This document shows positions 51,169 through 63,700 of a stretch of DNA of 64,000 bases, in pieces. The position numbers were made by a program, and so were the translations under genes. The stretch is taken from contig CAWUHX010000144.1 of assembly GCA_963922205.1 (NCBI GenBank), positions 682,001 to 746,000 on the forward strand, in the 5' to 3' direction. The notes below the pieces were generated by a model. That model did no database searches. It saw only the letters and a list, made by a program, of their open reading frames with translations, and had not been told where the DNA came from. How positions within the stretch are numbered: the stretch's first letter is position 1; each line of letters starts with the position of its first letter. The DNA comes from Romanomermis culicivorax (lineage: Eukaryota > Nematoda > Enoplea > Mermithida > Mermithidae).

Positions 51169-51709
51169 AATTCCAGAACATCAAATCAAAAAGATCATAG
51201 GAATAATGGGCCTGGGTATCGATTGCCTATTTTAAAAAATCATGAGCCGATTAATCACATTTCGATATAATGCTGACTCAAAGCACATGTTTCATTTTCA
51301 AATCCGTAGTGTCAAACGAAAAGCGAGAGCTCCCAATCGAACATTCATTGTAAATGTAAAAATTCATTCCAAATAATAAAAAAAAGTTATTCGAATTTTA
51401 CGGACACACTACATAAGAGGAAACGTGTAGATTCATAAGAGTTATGCTATATCCACGGGCAATACGGAAGTAGAGCTAAAATCAGAGTTGAATACTACAT
51501 TCACAGAAAATTGATTCCAGGAAATAAAAGGTCAAAAATGCGATCAGCTGCAAAGCCGAAAAAAAACAATATAATCATGAGTTTTACTCAAATCTCAATC
51601 TGATACACAGAAACTATAGTAATTTTTGATTTTAGACTGCAAAAAAACCAACAAAACATTAATCAAAATGGAAAATTAAAATCTTATGCGAAGCGATTAA
51701 ACCAAATTA

Positions 51710-54700
51710 TTAGAACGATAAACTAATATTCGTCTCGAGCCATTGTTGTAGAAATTTGATCGAATCGACTAAAGTTTGTTGATTGGAAGTCTAGAGAATA
51801 AATTTGCTGGAATTTTGAAATATAAACTTGTGAAGAAAACTCACTTTTATCACCATAAGTATTTTGTTCCAGTCAACTTTGTTGGCTACTTTGTTTGAAT
51901 TATCAAATGTTTTCTTGGCGTCCAAAACGGGGTATCCTGTAAAATGTTATATAGGATGAACAAAATTTCCGCGCTGCTGAGACTGCGTACTACTGTAGAT
52001 TACATTTATGCATGTTTTATTGTAAATATTGATATGTACAAAAATGATTAGTATAACATTACTTGCGTGCCAATAGGCTATTGAATGCACTGTACAATGT
52101 AAATATTTGGTGTTTACATCTTGAATTTTCATACAGTAGGTTCTTCAGTGTAGACTCTATTTTGAGAATATATTAAACCTTTAAGACAAAACTTTGATGA
52201 TATGACAATTTGTTGAATAGCCGGGCGACTTCATTGGAAAAGTCAAGCTTCAATTTTTGAACCAAGTTCTTTGTTTTGGATATATTTCATCAGCACGTTG
52301 TTTATAGAAGACTGCAATCATAATACCAATCTAATTAAAAAATACATTGACGACGAATATATAAGTCAGCTCTAATCATAGTGCAAAAGCGATTGGTTAA
52401 AAACTCGATATTCAGGTCAGGACAGTCATCTGTAACGAACACCCGCGAATCAATAAAGGAATCATCGATTTTTATCATTTGGCTATTATTCCTGCATTTA
52501 AATCTCAGAGTAGCAGCCTTCGACACATTTATTTTTGCTGTATACTGCATATTTACCTGTAACAATGCAAGGCTGGCATAGATTTCCGTCATCATTCAAC
52601 AGAGAAGCTTCGTAAACGCCACGCGAGTCTTTTAATAAAGTTCTTTCTAGTTGTTTGTCGACGCTGATCGCCAAGACCCATTCTTTGACCTCATCGTGTT
52701 CTTCTTCCTGACAATTCAAAGCATATGAAGGTCAACAAAATCATGTATATCATCACAAGAATGAAAATGTTTTGAAGAAAGCGGAGAAAAGAACAACGTA
52801 AAGGAAGAATAGTGGCATTCGAAAAAAGCATACAAATCAATCAAAAACATACATATATCTGTGTAATTTGGAATTTATACAAAAATTAAAATCATACTAT
52901 CGAGAAGATGTGATTTCAAAATAAATTTTTTGCTTTTTTAAGATATTTCCAACGTGTTTCAAGAGAAGTAAACAAAGTTACTTTAAAATATTGGACTTGA
53001 AGTTATATCCTTGAGAAAATAAGAATCTATATTTTAGAATTATTCGACATTATAGTTAAGCTTCGATCAATATCTCGAACGATTTAGAACAATTCCCTAG
53101 CGGATGTGTGAATATTCAGGAAGTTCCGTCGGTTTGCTAAAACTTCATTTAAAGTTTTTCAAGATTCTAACATATGCAAATATTTTTCAGTATCACTTCT
53201 CCATTTTTGGAGATTTATCAGAAAGCTTTCAACCCGTCAAAATAATTTTTACCGTTAAATGTAACGCTGTCGGCAGCAAAATTTCGTGCGGAATATCCGT
53301 ATTATCGAAATCTGCGTAGTCGACAAGATCGGGATTTTGTTCTTCGATGGCTTCGGCCAAATCCAAATAATGATTGAGAAAGACGAATGCCATATTTTCG
53401 TATTTACCCCCATAATTCTAAAAAATGTATAAAACGTTGCATGACTTGCAGTAAAAATATAAAGTCAGGAATTGGCATCTGATTTTCAGCCAGTAGAAAG
53501 AAATTGCACCATGAATTAAATATCCCAATATGCCGGTCACCGGGTCATTTCGGCACAAGCCAATTCGGCGCTTGATTTAATTTTCATAAGCAAAAACATA
53601 ACAATAAAGTATCAGCATTATTTCCGTAGTTATTTTCAGAGGTTTTAATAAACGAAAGAATAAATATACTAGTAATAAGAGAAAGAAAAAAAGAGGCGGA
53701 AAAACAGTTGAAAAAAAAAACAAAAAACGGTTGCAGAAAAGGAAAAAAAGTTTTCTCTAAAAATGTAGAAAATGCTACAGAAAGCGTTTGCTTGAGTGCA
53801 ACAATAAAAAGCTAGTTAGGTAAGGCACTTTTATTTTCATCATGCCTGGTTTCATTAGCGAAACGAAAGGTAATAAGGAAAAACATAAACAAAAACAAGC
53901 CAGACTAAAAAAAGAAACACAAAGAAAAATATCAGATAAAGAACGAATAAAATGAACAAGGTAAAGATAAAGGAAGAAAAAATTAAATAAAAGAAAGAAA
54001 ATTTGACGCCGAATTAGCTGGTGCCGAAACGGCGGCACCGAAGTGAGAGGGGCGAAATGGCGCCGCCGAAACGTCCCTTGCCACATAATAGAAAGTTTTC
54101 AACGACAATACTTGAATTTAAAAAAACACTTCACACTCATACCGAGAGACCATTGTTTATATATTTGGACAAACTTTCCCTATTTGTACATACAAAAGAC
54201 TGACTGAAACAAGGAGAAAAATTTAGTCGCTTATTTGTTTCAATTTCATTAGAATACTGACTTCGCTGCATTAAAATTCCTGAACGAGTCAGTAATCTAT
54301 GAAAATGGCTTTCCGACATGGAGATATAAAAAGTCTTTCTTTATGTGTCAGCAGAAATGTCAGTTTAGGACTTATGTAAAGACAGACAACTATAGTCTAT
54401 TTATTTAGAAACCGCAGATGCAGCGAAGCATTGGAAGTAGATTCAAATCGAGGAAATAGTAGGCTTATTACTGTAATTCATGATGAAAACTTCTCGTATA
54501 TCAGCGACAGACGGTTCTAGGACAATTCGCCCCCAGTAATTCGCCCCCACTGCAGTTCCCTTCCCCCGGACAATTGGCCCCTGAGCAATTCGCCCCCAGT
54601 AATTCGTCTCTGGTACTATACTTACCTGGTTTTAGATAAGCAACTCCATCATATGTTATATAATATATCTCCAGATTTTCTTTTTCCAGCTTCATTTCTT

Positions 54701-57700
54701 GTTTATTTTTTCGGGATCTATGGAGAGCAATGAAGATTGTGACAAAGTATTATAATTATTCTACGTGTGACTCTATCGTGTTCTTCACTATGTTTTTCGC
54801 GACAACTTTTCGGTGTACCAAAAATAGGAAAGAATAAAAATAGAAAAAACAGAAGAAAAATATAAAGGAAAAAAATCAGAAAAGAAGAATGAGTAAAATG
54901 TAATCAAAAAAATATAGAAGAAACTAAACAAGAAACATGAAAGACAAAAAAGAGGAATACAAGAAAAAAATTAAACGAAAAAAGGAACAAAAAACATAGA
55001 AAACAAATGCAGATCGAAGAACATAAATGACTCGCAATCCTGCCTATGATATCCGTGTTACAAATTATCTCCCAGGTATTCACGGCATCAGATAAATATT
55101 TGGCATTGTTTCTGGGAATTAGGACAGCATCATTACAAACTTGAAAAAATATGAATTTGTGAATTGCCAGTGTTGAGATTTTTCACAAATGTGGGGGCGA
55201 ATTACCAAGGGCGAATTGTGGGGGACGAATTGCTGGGGGCCAATTACTAGGGCGAATTGTGCGTATCCCGCGACAGACAGAACTACGAATAATTTTTCCA
55301 ACCTGACCAAATTCATCAAGATATCAGAAAGTTCTATCTAAATCAAAAATGAATAAGCTAGATGCTGTTCCTTTAATTTTCCTTACTTTTTAGTTTTAGT
55401 TTTAAACTCACTTTTGCCGATATTCCTGCTTCGTAGAAAGCCTTGTCGGCGGGTATAACGTCCGTGTAACGCAGCAAACTAATACTAATTTTTAAAGCGG
55501 AAAGTTGGAGATCGCTGTCATCCGTTATTTGCATAAACGCTGATCGCAACGAGTAATAGTACATAATTTCTAGGTACCTTTCGAATGTTATTTGATGTGA
55601 AACGTTGACGTTAGACTTTGAAGATTTCATTCGTTTACACTGGATAGGGAAAACATTATCAAACAGCTTTTTGAATCTACCATACTATCAAACAATGGAT
55701 TGAAAAAATCACTTGAAAGTCCAGGTTGTGACTGGAGTGGACGCCGTGGAAACTTGGAGAATAGTATCACATATTTCATGTCAAAATTTAAACGATTATA
55801 AATCGGTTCACAAAAATATTCAAAAATTGACAGCATCAGAGAATGTGAATTGTAGTGCACGTCACAATGCTCTCTATTGATCTATTTAAAAATCAACATG
55901 ATTTTTCGTGAAACGATTTTTTAACTACACACATAAAAAATATTTTAGGCTGTTGAAGCATCCCGTCGGAAAAATTAATAGTAAATTTTAATAAAAAATA
56001 TTGTATATCTCACTAAATCTAAAATGACCGACCGTATTTTTGACCAAAAAGCGTACGCGGCAGCTGTCATTTTCTCTTTAGCATTCAAGCATTCATATAC
56101 CAAACGTTTATAAATATTGAAATTCTGAAACCGTACATGCCAAAGTTTACATTTAAAAGAAATATCTTGATTGAAAACGCACTTGTTCGTTAGCAGCCGC
56201 TCCATATTTACAAAAAATGTCGATGGCACCGTCAATAGACTTTTCGTTGATGAGTTTCGTGGCGTACAGAGCGACGTATTTTTCCAAAAGTGCAATATTC
56301 TACAGAAATTCACAGAATAAAACTCTATGATATGATGAAAATTCCGAAGTTTCAAAAATTTCACTAATACCACTCCACTAAAATCAACATAAACGGAAAT
56401 AATGACGGGAAAAATTTGAAGACTAACAGACTTTTTGCTGCTTAGCCGCTTCTAACGCCTTGTCCCACTGATTTTTGTCTATGAACATTTGAATCGCCGA
56501 CAATACATCGACGCTAGCGAGCTAGCAACAAAAAAAAATGAATTTTTAAGTCAAATAGTTTCGACAGAAAAGTTACCTGATCGGCGTTTCCTTCGGCTTT
56601 CAAAAAATTCTTGTATTTATCGTCTACGTAATCGGCTAAATCACTAGATTCAGCGGCGATTGCCCTAGCTTTATTCCATTCTCGTCCGTTGATTAGGCAA
56701 TCGACCGCTTCCTGGAGGGCGTCGACCTTCAAATAATAATCTGCGGCCTAAAAAAGGTGAGATACATATACGAAATTTTATCAGAGAAGTAGAAATAGTA
56801 TATGAAGAAACTCTCATATCAAGAAAAAAATCTTTAAACCTTTGAAAACAAACACCTAATTAAAAAATCAACCAAAATCACATTATTACTCCCTACAGCA
56901 CAAAAAGACCTGTTCATCCAGAAGTAATCAATCATACGTACCAATTCGAATTTGTCGATGGTTGAAAAATTATATGCGATTTGCTTGATCAAATCAATTC
57001 GATCGCTGTCGACAAACTTACTGGCTAATTCATAAGCCTACGGACAGATTAGCGAATTATATTAGGCATAATAAAGAAACCAGACTTATTGGAACAAACC
57101 TTTCGCCAGGATCTTTCCATTAATTTTTCGTCTTCCGTCGCTGGACGATTAACTTTTAGATAGCAACCAATTGCCCGTTCAAATTCACCTTGATTTTCCC
57201 AGTCTTGTGCTTGGGCCAAAAATGAGTGAACACCCCTAAAAATCAAAATGCAACGTATACAAATAGAATTAAGTGTAAAGAGTAGAGTAATAGGCAATCT
57301 ATTTACTATCCAATTTTTCTCAGATTCGATCTTCAGAATCTAAAAATTCAATTTTCGGTTTTTTGAAAATTGAAAATTTCAAAGGACAAAAATTGATTCC
57401 TACCGTATGTAACTGAACTCGTAGCTTATCAATTTGAGTACAAAAAATGCGCAATATTGATTAATTTCTGTGACGACTATTACTTGGCACCGGATTTCAA
57501 CTGCTCGAGTTCATATTCTTCTTGCAATTGTGGCAGTAAATTTGGCAAATACTCTTTGCACACTCTAAGCGCATCCGACCACATTTTCAAATCCTATGAA
57601 AGAATTCAATAGAAAGAAAATCAAAAGTTAGAAGGTAAAGCTCACACCTTGTAAGATTTGACGATAATTTCGGGTTTGTGAGCGCGTAGCAAGTAAGATT

Positions 57701-60700
57701 CCGCTTTTTGATATTCTTGCTTCTCGAAGGCAATCCGGGCTCTATTGATGTAAACATCGTTTAAAGATTCAGGAGCGAACTTTTCAGCAACTCTTTCGGC
57801 ATTTTCCCAATCTTGTTGATTGATATACCTGAAAACGAGTTAATGGATTATGCATTACGATACCACGGATTAGTTGGAAGCTTTTTTTGTACAATATGTT
57901 CAATGTACAAAATGGACATCGAACTTAAAACCCATCAAATTTCGCTATACCCACATTTCGCAAATTTTTAGTGTTCTATGTGAATTTAAAATTGATTCAA
58001 TTGAAGATTTAAAATTTTTTCAGACTTTCTAATGTTTGTAAATTAGTAAAAATTCGGTGAAATTGTTTTTCATTATTTCCACATCGAATTCTACTTAAAA
58101 AGATACAGTATACGCAAAAATCGACATTAAAAAAGGAGCGTTTATTGTAGATGGGCCCATTCGTCCATTGCTACATGTTTGAATGAATGAAACTGGAAAA
58201 AGAAAAATGAAATCTCAACCTCGCAATAACCTGCATTGTCAAGCATATTTCTTCTAAACTAGAGCCCCTTTTAGACCAATATCTTGAATAATTGCTAAAA
58301 GTGAATTAAAAGCTCATAAACCAAATCAAAAGTAGCAGTTTTGAACTCATAACGAAAATATTTAACTTACATCGATACAATTTCTTTCGGTCTATCAGCC
58401 TGTAAATATTGAGATTCGGCTTCGCCCAACTGACCTTCCTCTTCCAACTGTTGAGCGTATTTGAAATGAACGGCAGGCATTTTATTTTTCATGCCTAAAC
58501 GGCAAAGTTCAAAAGCGAAATCTACGGCGCCATTATCACTGGCAAAGTCAATAGACTCCTCTAACAAATTGAAACGACGCAACAATTTGACAGCCGAATC
58601 GCCGCCCAATGTTTTCGCCCACAAGTAAGCCACTTGCTTGGGCGCTGCTTCGCCGCCGCAGGTTTTGGAGACCTGGGGAAAAATTCGCAAGAAAATCAAC
58701 AAGTGCGGAAAAGAAATAATTCATAATTTGAGTGGGGAAAAAAATTAGAGGCTAGAGTAAAATATAAAAAATAAAAATAAGGTGTCAGAAATATACACGA
58801 ATGACTGACAAATCTAAAGGCTGTAAAAATCAAGAAACATAGAAAAAACTCACAAATTTTGCGAAAAGCAATCTGAAAGGAAAAAAACAGAAGCCTATTT
58901 CTGAACAGTGCCTAAGACCAAACACTGTACAAAAATTGGTGTTTATGACGAACAAAACACAAGAAAAAAACAAAGGCGTCAATGATGTGATTATAAATGT
59001 CTTACAGTAAGGAATTTTACCCTATACGCGTCTTCCCACATTTCTACATTCCTATACATATTGACGGCCGACTTCCATTCACCGGCTTCGATATAATTCG
59101 TTTCCGCGTCCCTGTATCGTCCCGATTCTTCCAATTCTTTGGCCAATTTAGCGTGCGCATCTTGTGCTTGGTCTCCATGATGTTGTTTCACTAGGCGCAT
59201 CATTTGCTCCGTTTGACCCGCTTTTTTATACATGGCTATCGCTCGGTTAGGTTCGTTGATCAAGGAGTAGAGTTTTTCGGCTTCTTTAAAACGTTTTTGG
59301 TTTTCTAGACGTTCAGCTTGTTCTAAATACATGGCTTTGGCTTCGGCCGCGTCGAGATGGGAAGAAGAAAGCTTGAAAATTGGAAACATTGCAAGATCGT
59401 CAAAATTAATACACGAGCTCGTGAACAAATTAATGGAGAACCGTCTGAAAAATTTTCCCAATTTTCTCCATACTTTCAGTCAATCATGTAGGTTGACGTG
59501 CTAGTCAAGCTCAAAATCTTCGAGGAGTACATGGAAAAAGTCAAACAGCTTTTCATATCTTTTGTGAATCAAACATTCCAAAATCGATAAAAATGAATTA
59601 CGGAATGTACATTAACATATTCTAATGCCGCTACAAATGTGAGGCTTCACGCGGCTTTCTCAAATTTTTCAGGCCATTAAAAAACTCATGAATTTAGAAA
59701 TTTTTAGAAAAGTTTCTGAACAGCCTGCATAATAAATCCAAATTATTAGTTTACCCGATGAGCATCTTCCCATCGTTCAGCTTTGCTATACATGGCGATT
59801 GCATCCTTCACTGATCCAGCAGTCAGATAGAGTTTCTCCGCACTCTAAACAAATAATATCAATAATGCAACGACAATTTGACAAATATGACCCTGAAACT
59901 TACTTCATATTGCTGTAGTTGCTCAAAATGTTCAGCGATAGGTTGTAAATAATTCTTGACCAAATTGCTGTCTACAACGTCGACGATCTGAACGGCTTTA
60001 TCCCATTGTCTAGAATTTACAGCCGCTTCCAGCGCCTTGACCATGTTTCCACTTTCTGTTCAAATGCAAAAATTCAAAAAGACGAATTTTCAATGTTTTC
60101 AGGGGTAAGAAACGAGAAATTTTGGCATTGGATCATAAAATAATGAATGGCATAAAATACTACCTATATAGTGATTTACGGCCGCTTCAGGTTGCTTCTG
60201 CTTGCTCAATGTGTCGCCCCATTCTTCTTCAAGTTTAACTACTTCTTGTGGAAATGCAAATCTGGACAATTCGATTGCTTTAAAATTTAAAACGGCATTA
60301 GTACATAGAAGAGTGCATGAGGAAGCAAGGCGAAATAGTATAAATCGTGGTATGAAGTTTGACGAAATTTCGTTTTTTTGATTATGCAAAATTCTAATAA
60401 TTCTACGAAAAATTTGAGACACTAATACAAAGAATACGCTACACTGATAATACACTAATAAATTGCATTAATTCAAATGAAAGCACTGTTTAGATCCAGA
60501 CTAGAACAATTTTTAGTTCTGAAAAGTGGAGGCGAAACACAGCGTTGGAACATTAACAAGATTAACAAAAACATCCATTTTTTGACGTAAGACGAAAAAA
60601 GCCTCAAACACGACATCATAAATTAGAAAACTAACCTGCATTATAAGCTTCAGCTTTACGGTAACAGTCCAAAGCTTTGTCGTAAAGTTTTGCCTTTTCA

Positions 60701-63700
60701 AAGACGTTTCCAGCCTGAAATATACGACATAGATGGGGAAATATAAGTTTTATAGAGACACGCAAATAATCGAAATACAGCAAGAAATTTTAGTAACATG
60801 CAAGCAGTATAGTTCTTACATTTATGATGGATAATAATAAATAGTTATTATCCATCATAAATACTTTTTCATAGCGTTCGTTTTTTTACTTTTTCATAGC
60901 GTTCGTTTTTTATCAAAGCTGTAACGATTTCTCTTAATAATTCGGAATCTTGAGTCAAATCCTAAAAGATGGGCACGAGAAAATGCGTTTACAACTTGAA
61001 TAAATCGAAAAAATACCGAATTTTCGACCAATATTTTTGCTGCTCTAGAAGGCATATTGGCTTTCAGGTAAAAATCTATTGCTGCTAAATGATCGCCTTC
61101 TTTTTCTTTCATCTAAAATAATGAAACTTATGAACCATTCATATTGCACAATCAGATAAGAGGCGATAACGAATCAATTTTTTAAAGAAACTACTCATCA
61201 CTGAAAAATGTCAACTGTAAGCGCGTCTACAAATTCGGATATTGAAAACAACATGACAATGCTTTTTCAGACGATTCGTTGTCACTTAGTCATTTTGGCA
61301 TTTTTCGCAACAAGCTTGCCTCAGCTGCTTTATCTTCTTGACCTGTTTCGGCCAGATAATTGAAATATTTCGTCTTCAAATTGGCGAAGTCGTGGTAATT
61401 CTTAATTTTAAAAAAGTTAATCGATGAACAACAAAACTTGGCAAGATTATTACTTTTGACTCGGCTAATTCCAAGGCTTCGTCCCATTTATGAAGAGTCA
61501 AATACATGTTCAACGCCTCATCCATTTTGTCCTAAAATGAGTTCAAATCAAACGGGTAAAGCGTAAGATTACACGGCAGTATCAGAACGTTTTTTGAATA
61601 TTTATTTCGTGATGGAGTAGAAAAACAGCATTAATTTCAAAGTTTTGAGTTACTCACTATTTTCCACATTAAACATCTTCAAAGTGCAAGTGTGTAATAG
61701 GTAAAATCTAGAAATCTAAACATCCATTCCCATTTCTCTATTCCGTACATTTTCTGCATTTCCAGAGTTGTGTGACTTGTACCTATTGCCTGTTTTTTTA
61801 TAAAATGCTTCCAAATAGAAAAGTGACACAAATCACTACTGTCGTCAAAATCGTCCACATAAAGCTTTAACTATTAAATTTTGCACTCTAAAAATTGTTA
61901 AAGGTTAGGTTAGTATGCTTACGAATTTCCAGTCCGATATGATATATTATCTATCGAAAAATCGTGAAAATTTGAAATACTACTTGCTTTCCGCTATCAT
62001 TATTTGGAAGCATTTCAAGAAAAACAGACTATACATAGAAGCATAGAATAGTGTTAATTGTTGTTCATACATGTTGCACGTATATTGCAGACGCCGATGG
62101 AAGGTCGTTTTTCATAATTGCAAGCATTGCGCGAACTCGATAATCCTGACGACCTTGCGGACTCTAAGAAATTGAAGACTGTCATCATTTCATAATATAA
62201 ACTTTTGTCAAATTGATTATAGAATAGGCTAAAGAAGAAATGCATAAATGAGCAGCTCTTCAGCGAAAAAATAGTTTGACTTTTTTAATTCCAAGCTGTT
62301 TCTGTTGATAACTAAAATAATTAATCATGTTTGACAAAGTAATGCAAAAAGCTTTCAAAACAATACTAATGCTGTTACGAGCATTTCAAATCGTAACAGA
62401 AAACTTTGGCTGTACTGAACTTTGTATAGTTTTACTGAAGTTTGTGAATCACAAAAGTGATGAAGCTTCTTTAAATATTTATCATATAATGCTGACTTCT
62501 GTAATTGAGAAATTTGAACTTCGTTCAACATTACGGACGTTACTGTCATTTAAATCAAAATAATCATGCTTATCTGCTGACTTATCTTAATACTTATCTG
62601 ACATTGCTAGGACGAATATACATGTACAATCAAGGTATACTTTTCTCACCTCTTTTGCAATCTTGGCTATAGTCTGCAGGAATCGAATTTTAGCAAGATT
62701 GCCAATCGCCGCGTAAGCCCTTAACAAGGTCAAAGTGGTCATAAAAATCGACCCACCATTAAATACGAAAATAGTATCATTTAGAACAAAATGAAACTAG
62801 TTCAATTTCTTCTCCGATTTATTTACCTTGCAGCGATCGCCAATTTTTCATTCTCCAATGACAATTCAGCAAGCTGCTTCCACATCACCTCCGTCTCCGC
62901 TGTAACATCTAGCATTTCCAAAAAGGTTAAAGCGCTTAGAAAAAAAATGATTTAAAAAAGAATAGCACAACTGGACCTCATTTTTTTAGTGAGGGACTCA
63001 AATGATTTGAACAGCGGTGTAACCACGAACAATTTTTTGGATTTAATTACTCTATAAACCATAGAGACTTTGTTGAGCAGCGAATAATTTTTTGGTGTCT
63101 GATAATTCATCACATGAACATTTTAGGCTGATAGAACATATTTACACCAATTCTGTACACCAATTCTGTAATCATATCTTAAACTTATTTCCCTCACAAA
63201 AATTATCGAAAGAATTTGACTAGTTAATATTAGATACCGATCGAAATCCAGGTTATCAATAGCACTTCCGAATTCTACTAAACCTTCGTCTAGAGTATAA
63301 TTGGCGTGATTGGAACCCTCATTGACAATGACGTTGGTTTTGCCATTTTCACGAATGACCTCTTCAACTTCTCCCTGAAAGTACAAGTGCAGAAAATCAG
63401 AATTTGATCAGACGATTAATGAGACAAAATTATGAGGAGTATTGAAATGAGTTGACGTGACAATATGTGCAACATTTTTCTCCAAAATGCTTACACATAA
63501 AATAAAATGAAAGCACGATAATGCACCTAATCATTTCAACAAAGCCAAAAAATCATGGCTTTCTTCAGCATTGGAGAGCAGTTTGTAAAAATTTATTTAA
63601 AGTATTCACTTTAACAGGAATCATGCTGACTCTTTCTGGAACGTCTATATTGTACCAAATGCATAAACTGTCGCGATTTTGTGCCACTAAAACGTTTGTT

